The notes below the pieces were generated by a model, which saw only the letters and a list, made by a program, of their open reading frames with translations, did not search any database and had not been told where the DNA came from. Source: Taiwanofungus camphoratus (Eukaryota > Basidiomycota > Agaricomycetes > Polyporales > Taiwanofungaceae). Taken from it: DNA of 64,000 bases. The position numbers and the translations under genes are program-made. The stretch covers positions 2,356,001 to 2,420,000 of the forward strand of contig CP021222.1 in NCBI GenBank assembly GCA_003999685.1, in the 5' to 3' direction. Positions 1-11,787 of the stretch are shown here, piece after piece (position 1 is the first letter of the stretch; every line of letters starts with the position of its first letter).

Positions 1-2
1 GC

Positions 3-656
3 AAGAGCCACGGTGTTGAATCTCCTGTCCGGCCGTTAGGGGGATGTTGGTATTTCCATGCCATATTTGACAAGGAGGGCACGACGATATGGCAAGATAT
101 CCGTAAGTCCTACCGGCGGTCCTTATGTTTGATCCTTGCCTGAATAGGCCTTCACGCAGCTTCCGGGTGGACCTCTTTCCTCTACAGTAAGTACAAACAG
201 CCTGTGATATTGCAGAACAGTTTGGACAAACAATTTTAACGCTGTGTAGCCCTGAATGGTTCCGTAAAAGTTGGACCTGATGAGAGCTCTCACCAAGCGT
301 ATCATACGCTCGTCCTCTCTGGTGAAAGGGACGAGACCGGTGTTCAAATTACCTCAGCGGAGGACAACACGGAACTTGTCATCGTGCGTACATCTCTACG
401 TTATATCAGTCGTCCATCGTATACTTAGTTATGTCTTCTCTCAGATCGCCGGGGAACCACTGGACCAGACTGTCTTCCAGTACGGACCATTCGTGATGAC
501 CAGTAAGGAGGAGATTCAGGCTACGCTCATGGACTGTGAGTCAATCAACGAATGTGCATTCTTTTCTCCTCGCTGAACACTGGCATGGTAGACCAATTAG
601 GCAAGAATGGCTTCGAAAAGGCACGCTCTTGGAAGAGCAAGATTGGTGGTCGATAG
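3..656 (+). CDS. Pirin family protein, 3' part (gene enters from the left edge)
   Basis: Pirins are iron-binding nuclear cupins that act as transcription cofactors or quercetinases. I read five exons: 3-102, 160-186, 250-383, 445-535 and 601-656 (TAG), all joined by GT-AG introns in matching phase. The first exon carries the pirin signature SHGVESPVRPLGGC, followed by WYFHAIFDKEGT. Later exons give SGWTSFLYTLNGSVKVG, then IAGEPLDQTVFQYGPFVM, and the protein ends WKSKIGGR. These match the second cupin half and the conserved C-terminus of the family. The N-terminal cupin with the metal ligands lies outside the window. Nothing looks broken in the visible part. The family call is firm; substrate or partner cannot be told. 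Confidence 0.9.
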
Positions 657-776
657 ATAGAGAAGACTATGCGGGTGATTGGAGTGTATAGTGAAGGTCA
701 AATATATCAATACCAGTGAACACGTCATCGTACTGTATCCATACTTCGAGTGCAGATCGTAGAGGTAGAGCAATGA

Positions 777-2339
777 TCATTTTGTCGCCCGATTTTTCTT
801 GTTTCGAGATCGGGATTTCTGCGTCTCCTGTTCATTGTCTTCACCACTTCCTGTGTCCTCCATGGCATCCCAGACCTGATCGTCACCTTTTTCAGCTTCA
901 TCCCTGTCACTGTTTGTTCCGCCACCAGTGAGATCTCTGGTCAAGTCCTGATCCCAGACAACAGCTGAAGGTATGGCCTTAATGTAGAACTTGTCGAGGA
1001 TTTCCCCTTTCTGCTCCTGCTGCTGTCCAACGTTTACTGGTAGAGGAAAGGTACTATGCAACCGCAGGAAGCGGTCTTGTGACACGGATGCTAGCAGCGA
1101 TGGAGAAGGTGCCAGCGATGTCACAGCACCCGAGAGACCTACGATGAACGAAAGCATCAACGGAACAGCAATCATGAAAGGGTAGGGGGACAGCAATCAC
1201 CTTTGTAACCATAAGCCACCCGTCCAGTACGCAAATCCAGGGCAAAGACATTACATCCATTATCTGCCACGAATACTTCACTGGATATCGATCGAGATCA
1301 GTTCGCGACCAGAAGATCCGTAGTTGAAGGATACTTGCTGCTCAGCCAGACCTTTCTCAATATGGCTCACACCACCTATCTTGCACACATTCTTCCAGTC
1401 TGCTACCGGACGTCGGGCGGAGCGGCTATCATATCGGCGCACGTTTCCTAACTGTGTGCCTGCCAGAAGGTGGTGGTGAGACGACGAAGTAGATGGTTGG
1501 AGATAGGAAAGGGCTGTGACGTGCACGGGCTGTCGCAGGCCAAGACCGTCGTTAGGTACCTGATACGCGTTGAATACGAGGTTCCCAGCAGCTCAAACAA
1601 GTGAAAAAGCAGACAAACACACATTTTTTGCTCGCCATATCTCTCCGGGAAACAACTGATCTCCTCGCTTCCTCTTCTTCGAATCCACATCTACTGCTGC
1701 TGGGTGTGCGAACGCTTGCTCCGCATTCCAGACGGACAATTCAACCTCATCTCCTCCGTATGCGAATGTTACACCATCAGGAGACAACCGCCAGTCGCAC
1801 AGGCGCATAGGAAGAGAGGCACTTTGCGCGGTCGTAAAAGACTCCCCCTGCTCAAGCCGCGTCAAGCGGAGAGCTCCATTGGACGTACATGTGTACACCC
1901 GCCTGGTGTAGTCCGTGAACATTCAACTCTGGTACATTTCGGGCTCAAAAATCACTTACCCCTCTGACATATTCAATCCAACATACCGCTGTCCACTCTT
2001 CAATCTTGTTTCTTTCCATTCACGCAATACTTTGACATTCATTTCATCTTCCACGTTAGACACAGACGTAAAGCCATCAGCACAAGCTGCAGCTAGCTTT
2101 CCTTAAACGCAGTTTTGTGAGTAAAATGAAGGATACATATGCCAGACTTGAACGAGTACCAATATTTCTGAGCTTCCGGTCCTGTATATAGCCAGTTTTT
2201 GAACCGCTCTTGCTCTCCCCTCTACTCCTCCATTAGTCAAAGTTGAACAATTAGCTTTCCACTGATTTGGGAGGTCCCCTGGATAATATCTGATGGATTT
2301 GACAGTCCCTAGCTCGTCTCCGGTGAAAAATCGAGGCAT
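777..2339 (-). CDS. NSA1: Nsa1/WDR74-like 60S ribosome biogenesis WD-repeat protein
   Basis: Nsa1 is a nucleolar seven-bladed WD propeller found in pre-60S particles together with Rix7 and other factors. The protein starts MPRFFTGDELGTVKSIRY, the typical Nsa1 opening. Later exons read CDWRLSPDGVTFAYGGDEVE, a KKRKRGD basic stretch, HHHLLAGTQLGNVRRYDSR, VFVADNGCNVFALDLRTGR and SQDRFLRLHSTF. The tail is acidic then basic and lysine/arginine-rich (ends KKNRATK), as in the family. At least five exons are separated by short introns. Examples are the acceptor before GLSGAVTSLAPSP near 1136 and the intron between about 1560 and 1625. The start at 2339 lies 122 bp from the divergent RMD5 start, so the two probably share a promoter. 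Exact exon ends near 2100-2150 are uncertain. Confidence 0.85.
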
Positions 2340-2461
2340 TGCGTCTTGGGAGCGAAAATATTGACGCCGAACGCTGGACCGACATGTTTCTTGTCACGTG
2401 CTTCAATCACCCGGTCGTTGTCCTTCCGATGTGAGTTGTGTGGTGGACTATCTAGCACAAG

Positions 2462-3907
2462 ATGGATGGCCCTTTTAAAGAGCTCGCGAAACTAGAGAAG
2501 TTGACTTCCAATGCCTCATCAGCGAAGGGAAAGTCTCCAAGCATCGCAGACTCGCTCGATGCTCTCCTATACTCCCTCCGGGAGGTGAAAGATCGCATCC
2601 AAGCTGGCTCGGCTTCAGGCGAGACGCTCGTCCTTCTTGCGAAGACTGTGGAAGCCAAGAAGAAGGAGGTTGACGAGAGGCAGAAGGAAGTGTACAACTC
2701 ATTGACGAGATATGGCAAAGCGCTAGACAAGGTGCGTGTTGTTGTAGCCGTCCGCGAAATGATCTAACGGGCTGTCTAGAAATTCGCAGCAGCCCTCCCA
2801 TCCTATCCGCCCTTATTCACATCCCCAGAAGCTATCGAGAGGCTCAATCGTACCATTGCACTCCATTTCCTTCGCACCGGTCAATTCAATACCGCTGAGA
2901 CTTTCATTGAGGTGAAAGCTATCTTCTCTGCATTTCATATATTCTGATTCAACTCCGTTCTAGGAATCTGGCATTGATATTGAGCCAGATATGCATGCAC
3001 AATTTGTCGATTTACACAGAATACTCACAACCCTGAGACAACAGAATATCAGACCAGCATTAGAGTGGGTCTCGCCGATTTTGCATACTCGTAATTAATC
3101 TGTTTACTCAATGTTTGGATGAAGATGGACGGAACGCAATCGTACATTTCTTCAGTCGCGCTCTTCTTCCCTTGAATTCCTACTCCACCGCTCTCAGTAT
3201 CTCCGTCTTCTATTAGCAGCGCATCCCCCAGATATTGCCACTGCTTTGACGTATGCCAGAGCTAACCTTCCTCCATTCTATTATCAACATGGAACTGAAA
3301 TTCGCCGACTGATGACTTGTGTGCTGTATCTACCCCTCTCACGCCTCCAAGCTTCGCCATACGCCGAACTCGCTTCACCATCCTTGCACTTCGACCTAGA
3401 GCCAATCTTTGCAAAGGAGTATTGCGCAAGCCTGGGTATGAGTAGGCAGGTTCCCCTGAGGGTGGTGGGTGATATTGGTGGCGGAGGTGCACTCGCTCGG
3501 ATTGAGAAGGGACGGAAAGTCATGCGGGAGCGCAAGAGCGAATGGAGTCAGGCCGACGAGTTACCGGTGCAGTCGTGTTTTCGCTCCTGCAGTCCAACTC
3601 CTGACCAATGTCCACGATCCAGATCGAGATACCGCTGCCACCTGAGAATCGGTATCACTCAATTTTCGCATGTCCGGTGTCGAAGGAGCAGTCAACTGAA
3701 CAAAACCCACCTGTGATGATGAGCTGCGGGCATGTCATCACCAAGGATAGTTTGCAAAAGCTGAGCAAGCCTGGGGGGTACATCGCATATATACGTGGTA
3801 CAATGGACACGTCACTCATGATACATTGTGTTTCTCGTAGCCGCGTCAAGTGCCCATACTGTCCTATGGAATCGCAGGCAGGCAATGCGCTACGGGTGTA
3901 TTTCTGA
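2462..3907 (+). CDS. RMD5: Rmd5/Gid2 (RMND5) subunit of the GID/CTLH E3 ubiquitin ligase
   Basis: Rmd5 pairs with Fyv10/Gid9 to form the catalytic RING heterodimer of the GID complex, which in yeast degrades gluconeogenic enzymes such as fructose-1,6-bisphosphatase. Six exons fit in phase: 2462-2731, 2780-2911, 2964-3064, 3125-3566, 3623-3777 and 3841-3907, giving 388 residues. The middle has the LisH/CTLH/CRA helical region ([20 protein letters not shown], then [15 protein letters not shown]). The C-terminus has the degenerate [24 protein letters not shown] and [10 protein letters not shown], ending ALRVYF. As in known Rmd5 proteins, not all eight zinc ligands are present. The length matches the family (about 390). 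Fyv10 also has CTLH, but this RING spacing and the ending favour Rmd5. Confidence 0.92.
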
Positions 3908-4212
3908 GAAAGCAGGAGTGGAATTGTAGTCTGTGTAATCTAGCTGGACATTTTCAGCATATCCTGTAGTATGTGGATGCCTTGTGATATTATTGTATAC
4001 TACTAGCTAGTCTCAGATTGTCGAATTTCATGCAAGGTCCGCCTAAATGCTGCACGGGATAAGCGTGCCTTCACGTGCTTGACGCGTTGACGCGTCTGTT
4101 GGTGGCTCGTCGTTGAACGCGTCTTCCTAGTACTTGCCACGCTTGCAATGCGCATTGTTTATGTTGTATCCTCTCGTGTCCACACCGCGATTCCTCATAA
4201 AACCCACAAATT

Positions 4213-7200
4213 ATGTCGCGATTTCGCCCAGTACGCGCTTCGCCGCCTCTCAAACCCTCTACCGTCCCGGCTGCTGCCTTTGCGAAAGACTTACTTGATG
4301 ACTCGCGTTCTTCGGCTATCTCCATCCCGGAGCTTGTTGGACTTACTCCAGAAGAGGTTGCTTTTATAGAAGATGTCATAGAACGCGCTCCGGCGACAGC
4401 GACAACTTTCTTGACTGTGTTTAAAGCTTACAACGACATCCTTCAGGAACGCGGATTAGATCCACAGAATGAAGTTGTATACTATGGGAAGCTGTTGAAA
4501 CTGGGCACTCTGAGAGGAAAAAACTGGGGGGAGAAGTGGGCTATAATAAAGCAGCAGCAAGGGTATGTAGCAAATGTTGGATCGAGCAGCCGTCGAACCA
4601 CACGGGTCACTCGAACAGCCCCCACATCTACCAAAATAACTAGCCGACTTACTTCAGGTCTCAAGAAACCGCAGCCAGAAGATACATTAACACTTCACTC
4701 GCATTTTGACGACGCCGAGACAGTGCAGACCGAGCAGACCGAGCAGAGCCAAGCAGACGTGGACCAATATCACAACACCCCACGGCCCGTACGACGATCC
4801 GCTTCCCCAACGTTTACCGTTACTACCAACTCTTTAGGTCTCGACACAGGACCTCCAGCCACTAGTTATCATCCACAAAGTATCCGACGTTCACACCCAA
4901 CACAGCGCCCGGTCTCGACAAAGCTTTCTCATCAATGGGATGACAAGGCTTCTGAAGTCACTGACGATACCATCAATCCACCATCCACCATCCCTCCATC
5001 ATATGGCGCCGCCATACGTGACACAGCTCCTCTCAGGCGCATACCGTATTCGACACCCTTCTCATCATCTAAAGCTATATTGAGCCGAACTGCATCATCT
5101 TCGCTCTCCCCACATCAATCAGTACCTATACGTCAGGTAATCGCGCAAAGTAAAGAACGCAAAAACAGCACTATCAATGAAGACGACGCGTGGAACAAAA
5201 TCAGGGAATCGCAAGATTACAAGGAGGCCGACAGATTCCGGGAAGATAAACTGCTTGAGCGTTGTTGGGATGTCTGGAAACAAGGGTACCAATGGATTAT
5301 TGTATGTTTCCCCTTTTCAAGCTGTGTAATGGTTCTCTCACATAGACGTAACAGACAACTCATGAACAGATTGCCCAAGCGCGCGACAATTTGATCCTTC
5401 GGCTCTCTTTGCACCGTTGGCGTCAGCGAACTGCGTCTCGTTATGAGCTCTATCAGCGGATATCTGGGCTGTCCGACAGGCGGCGACTCAAAGCTGCATT
5501 CCAGCTGTGGAAAGTAAGGGTCAAGGAGAAGAGGCACACAGATTGGCGTAGATCGATGCGTGCGAGAATGAAGACCATCCGCGAGAATAGAGAGGCCAAG
5601 CTCAAGAAAGATGCATGGGCAAAATGGCGGCAGTCCTACCGCTCCCATCTTTCGGGACAACATTATTCGGAGAGGCTTGTGCTGCGTTCCTTCAGGTGGT
5701 GGAGGGAGCGTTTGGGGAAGCTGGATCAGCTCGACGCGGCCGCAGATCATTTTACGTATGCACAAGAAGAAGGGCTGGTAGAGAAATGTTGGGATTCGTG
5801 GAGACGGGCGCTGGATATGCACCGTACCGAAAGAGTTATGGCTGAGCGAGTAGGGCTCAGAATCATTGGTCAGGCTATAGACGTGTGGAAACAACGGCTG
5901 TAAGTTTGACATTCCTCACCTTCTGCTGCTTATCTTACGCATGTTTCAATCAGACATTGTAATCGCATTGCAGATGAATTTTACGACAAGATTGCTGTGA
6001 GGCGCGCTCTCGGTGCATGGAAAGCCGCACGGGACCGGATAAAAGTGAGTTATATTTGCGTATCTCTTTATGACCGACATGCTGAGTACTTTCAGATATC
6101 CGAAGGTCGCGCCTCCAAACATCTCGCTCGTCAAAATGATATTCTAGTGCGTGCGGTCATGCGGGTATGGAAGGCTCATGAACGGGGCAAACTTCTTGAA
6201 CGCGTCAAGACAGCCAGACAGCTTAAACAAGCCTGGGCAGTGTGGAAGAGGCGCGTGCGGCACCAGAGAGCTCTTGAAGGTTTGCCTCATCGCTTCACTA
6301 TATTGTGGTGTCTGAGTGATTTGTGGACCTGTTCCGACCAGATCTTGCGCTCGCTTTCTCGGTGCGGTCCTCCTCGGCACTTCTGTCTTCTGCCCTACAT
6401 AAGTGGCGGCAGGTCTACTCCTCCTACCAAAATGCTCGGGCGTTTGCAGTCCATTACCATTCCGCGCAGCTGCGTTTCAAAATGCTCCTGATCTGGCGCA
6501 TTCATCTCCGCGCCAACCTAAAAATGGTTAAGCAGGCGAAAGCGACACAGAGGTTCTTCGTTCAAAGGACTTACTGGAGGAAATGGGTAGCGAAGCTCTC
6601 CCAGAAGAGGCTCGACAAGAAGTTCAACGACTTCAACGGCCGAATAGTAAAGAAGTACTTCTATGGTAGGTTTCGTAATCAATGACATGCATGAGACTTG
6701 AGATCTTATCTATCTCAGAATGGTTGGAGTTTGCTCAGCTCCAGAGACAGCGCAAGCTAGCTGAAGAGATTATTCGGCACCGAGTTGATCTGGTTCGTAC
6801 ATCAGAAATTCAAATAATCTCCCGTAACTTGCTGAAGATCGCTCTTCTACGTAGCGCATCATGACAAATGCACTGATACTTTGGACGAATCGGGTTGCTG
6901 ATAGCAAATTCCGGGAACTCGAGACGACCCAGAAGTTGGAGAAAAAACTTCTGACGTGAGTGACTCTGTCTCTCAATTAGTCCTGACAATAACTCTACCA
7001 AATTTTCAGCACCGCGTTCAAGAAGTGGAAGACGCTGTGCATTCGCCACGTTGAGGAATTGAGCTTGATGGAAAGCTATCAGGACGTCAAGCGAGAGGGT
7101 AAGTCTGTTGCGGGTTGAATCAATGCTATAAAAAATTCACCGGTTGCATCACAGAAAACATGCGTCGAATGTTCTACCGTTGGTTAACAGCAGCCAGACA

Positions 7201-8278
7201 GGCCCGTCATAGGCGTCTCTACCTGCAGGAAAAGGAGGAAGAGCTGAAGCTCACCGTAGTCGCCGGGGCCTGGGACAAATGGAGAGAACGATTCCAGGAC
7301 ATTAGGCTGCAACCTATTGTAAGCACCATTAAAATTGGCTCATGGATAGTGTAGATACTGACCTGTCTACCCGTCCCAAAGGCGGATGACTTTCTGTGTC
7401 AAAACCGGAAGATCCTCATGTTCCGTGCCTTTGAACTATGGCGTTCTAAGACCAAGGTACGATGATAACAGATCTTCAATGACCCAGACTGAGTATTATC
7501 ACGGGACTAGTCCCTCCCCGCAGTTCGATTCCACGCTTCGCGTGCTAAGGTCAAGGCCTGGCGCATTTGGCGTGATGCTATGCCCAGAGCTTTGCAAGCT
7601 AAGACTGCGCGTGAGGTGGACCGTCAATCCGTGCTAGGTATGGTGGAAATCATGTGAGATCGATATGAAACTAACACATTCTTAGCAAAAATCTTCGTCA
7701 AATGGCATAAGGCTTATAACACCAAAATCGAGCTGAAAGCTGTAGCGTGAGTTCTCTTTTTCCGTCCGTAATTGTGATGTGAGCTCACTTCGCAAACCAG
7801 ACGTGCGCGCTACCTTCGTCTGCCCACCGTCCCTCGACAAATCATAGAACGCCCACAGTCAAATATAACTCCACAGGCTTCGCGTGCTGCCTTTCTGGGT
7901 AGAGGTGTGCGTGCCAGCAGTCCTATGACAGACAGTGCTCCTGGGGCAAGCACAAAGGCACCTCGTTCAAGACCCTTTACAGGGAGATTCGGCATTGCAA
8001 CCCTTCTTACAAGCAGATCACGGTCACCGGAACATCCAGCAAGAGGCTCACGCCCGAAGCTGTCCACTCGTGGCACAAGTACGCGCGAACCCAGTCCTGC
8101 TCGTACAGAGTCAACTTCTGGGCTGGCGACGAGGTACCCAGATTCTCGACCGAATGCTGCTGGATCGACCACGTCTGCCGGAGAGGTCAGAAGGAGTAGT
8201 CTCTGGCAAGAGCTGCGGGGTGTTCAGTTAAGGTCACGACCAATGTCTGAGCGGGCTCGTTCTCGAGAGCCTCCATGA
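4213..8278 (+). CDS. SFI1: Sfi1-like centrin-binding spindle pole body protein
   Basis: Sfi1 is a long helical filament of the spindle pole body half-bridge. Each of its repeats ends in a tryptophan and binds one centrin (Cdc31). The N-terminal part (4213-about 5190) is a non-repetitive region with a helical stretch (IPELVGLTPEEVAFIEDVIE) and a long Ser/Thr/Pro-rich linker. From about 5200 on come many repeats of the type (L/A)xxxFxxW(K/R), for example RCWDVWKQGYQ, ILRLSLHRWRQR, KDAWAKWRQS, KCWDSWRRALD, IIGQAIDVWKQRL, RALGAWKAARD and QAWAVWKRRV. The repeats are split over ten or more exons with short introns. A basic Ser/Arg-rich tail follows, ending ARSREPP. The exon map past 6000 is only partly resolved. 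The intergenic stretch before it (3908-4212) shows nothing. Confidence 0.85.
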
Positions 8279-9494
8279 GACCGACACGCTTATGATGCAT
8301 AATCAGGGAGTATTTATTATCAATTATTTATTTGAATCTGTATGACTAGTATGTATATGCAAAGCCTATGTGCGCCTTGCAGGTTTAGGCAGTCGCATGC
8401 AGGCCTATGATGGTTTCTAGGCGAAGGGTGTCGATAGTGGCGGCAATATCCTATTCACTGACCTAATGTATCATGATGAAGACTCCGGGGCCTTTTTAAG
8501 AATTGCGATAGTATTGCCATCCGACCCAATTTGCAATCACAAAGTAAGCGCCCGTGGGTATCAGCAGTATTATGAAGTACTTGTAATGTGTATCCCTAGC
8601 AAGAGTGTCCAGAATCTGTGTACCAAGCTTGGTCAACAGAAAAAGCTGGTGGCTTTAGGAGGGAAGACGCACGAAGACTCCAGTCTCAGCATGAAATGCA
8701 CTAAAGAGTGTTGCATAGGTCCCGAGGAGAAAGAATACAATCGCTGAGATGAGGATGCAGTAACCGGTTCCGAGGCTCGGGACATTGGGCCTACGTGAAA
8801 GAATAATGTGATAAGCCTCGAATAATGCCTTGTGCGCGATTCAAGACTTACAGTTCACTGCTCTCTCGTGCCACTAAGGAGCCCGCCAGATGGGATGAGC
8901 ACCCTTAAGCATTGACGTTGAGACAGAGCTCACAGGTGACCATCTTGTCGCAAAGTCATACACTTATACATGCATATCGATGAGCAGTCTAGGAAGTACG
9001 AGTCTTAGAGAAACACCGAGGTTGCATACAACTGCAATGCCATATATGGCAATCTACGTGGGTCACCTGTGGTCCGTTGTGGACCCACAAGGTCACGACA
9101 CTCGGAATCCAGCTAAAGAGAAGATTTGGTAGGCGCTGGAGTTTGTCTGTTGTCTGACTAGAGGAAAGGAGATATTCAAGTGCGTTCCCACCCGCTTTTT
9201 CGTCGAATTACGGCCAGCAAGCAATGGCTCACCGAGTTCAGAGTGCGTAGAGTATGATATTCACAATCTTCTACAGATTCGGTAGCTTATAGCTGGCACT
9301 GAATGGAAGGTTGTCATTGATGCTAGCATGTCATAAGGTTCTGCCACTCCTAGTCGCTGCCAGCACCAGTCACAATGCACAGCCCAGAGTACGGTGACTT
9401 TATATACTGGTCCATGCTTCCATACTAAGTGTTTCTCCTTTACACCCATAGTAGTCCTCGAGTTCGCTCTTAAGCACGGTCCGTTCGACTTCGA

Positions 9495-9548
9495 GGTGCC
9501 AGATCAAGTCCTGGACTCCAATTCGAGTCTAGGACTTGATCTGGCACC
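9495..9548. repeat. 24-bp near-perfect inverted repeat with 6-nt loop
   Basis: Left arm 9495-9518 and right arm 9525-9548 are reverse complements with one mismatch (T at 9530). They are separated by CAATTC. The arms begin GGTGCCAGATC and end GATCTGGCACC. Such a tight hairpin could be a terminator-like RNA fold or the remains of two insertions placed head to head. Confidence 0.9.
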
Positions 9549-9560
9549 CGGCCGCCCACT

Positions 9561-9686
9561 CATCAGGAAAAATCAGGGTAGCTTCCGATGCTACAGCAAC
9601 TACAACCAAATCTGTAGCACTATATAGTGCTATAGAATGGGGATGGAGCACATCCAGCTACATAGCTACCTGCATTTTTCCTGATG
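9561..9686. repeat. Nested inverted repeat around an 18-bp perfect palindrome
   Basis: CATCAGGAAAAAT at 9561-9573 is mirrored by ATTTTTCCTGATG at 9674-9686, with weaker pairing of the adjoining GGTAGCT segments. Near the middle, 9615-9632 is a perfect 18-bp palindrome, TAGCACTATATAGTGCTA. The layout resembles a very small foldback (MITE-like) element of about 126 bp. No flanking target duplication was seen clearly. Confidence 0.7.
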
Positions 9687-10896
9687 CTGCACAAGCAATG
9701 CCTTTGCTAGTCACATTACCAGACAATGGTAGAAGGGCCTGCTAATCGGTAAGACCTGATTTACGGTCTCCGCCCTTATAATTCGCACACATTCGTATTC
9801 CTTGTTTATAAAGGTGCTCACGTATCTCGCAGGATTCAGTGAACGTGTTACGCCAGCTCTGAACAACAAAGCAAGCACTCAGCGGACACTTTCTTCCTGT
9901 ACGCATTGTGCAGCATCTACTTCCCGCTCCCGATGCGTGGAGGAACCTCAACATGATGTCGCGGTCACAATGGATAACTGAATAGAACTTGTGATTTCAT
10001 ATAAAGACCCTAAGATATACAGAGCTCGCAAGTATCCGAGAACTACAGACCGGAGTGGGCAACTGCCGCCATTCTAATCATTCCAACAGATCGTGGCATC
10101 TGAGTGTACCAATAAAATACAGCAGGCGCATTGGACCATGCAACGGATGTCAAGGCCTTGTGGACCCCTTTCAAATCTCAGACATCCGACGGATGCTATA
10201 ATCCACAAAAACAGGCAAAAAAACCACTTGTGGTGGATATGTCAGTGGATGTAGTCCTTGTGTCGGGTTCCCACTCGGGCCACAGGCGTGTAAGTGGCAT
10301 CTATTTTACCACATTTCACTGCTGAAGCTGCATGTGGATGGAACAAAATACAGTACACGAAGATGCAATCTGCAGGCAGCACTTCAGCGCAAAAATCCCT
10401 TATTGTGTTAACAAAGGGACGCCAAAAGCGTTCCTGATCTTATAGCGTGATCATGTATTCTGAAAAGAGAGCTCTGGAAAAAAATGCCGGCGCAACCGTT
10501 TGAACTCGTCATTCAACAGCTTCGTCTACGTAATGCCTTCGGATTGAAGGTTTTGTTGCTCTTAGATATCTGAGATGTTATCTGTTGTGACGGGAATGTC
10601 TGTTATGGTGTTTTCTCTGACACTGACCCACCCGTTTGACTGTGTCCCGCTGGTACTGATGAATCCATATCCATGGGGTTGTAGATGTTGTTTCATCACG
10701 TCCTACACATTTCCGCCGTCCACCGACTATGACTGGCTATCCAGATATCAGCGATGGATATCAGGAGCCGCCTCTTCTTTCCTTTTGAATTCTGGATATC
10801 AAGTGAGTAGCTATGTAGTCTGCCACTATGTCGTAAACACTTGCAGGAAATTTGAAGGGAAAGAACTACTATATAACTAGCTCTTTGAACCTCTAG

Positions 10897-11787
10897 CTTT
10901 CATCCGTGTCCCTGGCATACTTCATTCTCCTAATCTCAATTTCTGGAATGGAGGAAGAGGTGAGTACGTTAGTCCCGATGAGAGGATTCCAAATTGCATG
11001 GAGCTGACTGTCTCTATGTCGCATCCCATGCAGGATCCTTCCTGGCGTGAAGAGGAGGGACAGATAGTCCTCGTCCATCCACCAGTCAGCATAGAGCAGC
11101 GAAGCACATATAGCACCTTAGCGTACGCTATATCGGTATGGCTCGGAGCATTGTTCAGTCCGCACGGCTGACTGTATTCGATCTTCCATATAGCCGCGTA
11201 TGGACTGTTATCTCGAACTTATTCCACAACGTCCATATTCACCCCGGAACTCATTCCTCCCAATGAATCCCATTCGATTTCGGACGAATGAACGCAACTG
11301 CATCTGCCTCATAGATGCCTACCAAAACAACATTTCAGGTCTTGAGCGGCGCGATGACTGTCCCTTCAGAACCATGCGCCCGGGCCAAAAGCGATCCATA
11401 CGACTGCTGGTCAGAAGTTTGATTAATGCACAAGGAAGTATCACTGACACTGCTACTTCGTAGTGGCCAACACCGGAAGGAGGTCGTGGGTACTCCAAAT
11501 TTCAGCGTCAAATCAACATTACGGCCTCAACTACTATCTCCAAACTTGCACATAAAATCGCTGAGAAAGTTCACACTTTTATCGAGGTAGGTCTCAAGAT
11601 GTCATCTTCGTCTGTTCCATCCATAATACGATTTCAGCAAAATGTACAACATGAGTATTCCGACAACCGCTGGAAGGTTGGGGAGGGATATCTCACACTG
11701 GGGAAGCTTATGCTTGTTGAACTCCACCAAGTTTCAGATGCAAGCTTCCAGCCCGTTCTAATGGCGATTAGGTCGAATGCATGTTGA
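10897..11787 (+). CDS. Candidate spliced gene of unrecognised family (5' end not found)
   Basis: Five open segments join through four introns, all phase 0 with GT...AG ends: 10960-11033, 11136-11193, 11410-11463 and 11587-11637. The joined reading includes DPSWREEEGQIVLVHPP, NCICLIDAYQNNISG, CPFRTMRPGQKRS, then WPTPEGGRGYSKFQR, KLAHKIAEKVHTFIE, RWKVGEGYLTLGKLMLVEL and HQVSDASFQPVL. The run of consistent phases and amphipathic segments makes chance unlikely. I cannot name a family. No start codon is evident upstream. The 3' end is given at the first in-frame stop, but further exons may continue toward about 11960. It could be a real gene or one that is decaying at its 5' end. Confidence 0.4.

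Larger units (their letters stand above)
8279..10896. other. Gene-poor stretch, no supported gene
   Basis: About 2.6 kb without a recognisable protein gene. Reading frames are short and show no family motif. The first 60 bases after SFI1 are AT-rich and look like its 3' UTR. The stretch holds the palindromes near 9.5 kb (listed separately), a small hairpin around 9058-9089 (GTGGGTC...GACCCAC), and several ATATC/GATATC words between 10660 and 10805. It may be decayed repeat DNA, but no element family can be named. Confidence 0.5.

Noticed and set aside
5217-5912. Minus-strand frame of 231 codons
   Set aside because: Antisense shadow of Sfi1 repeat exons, with no recognisable motif.
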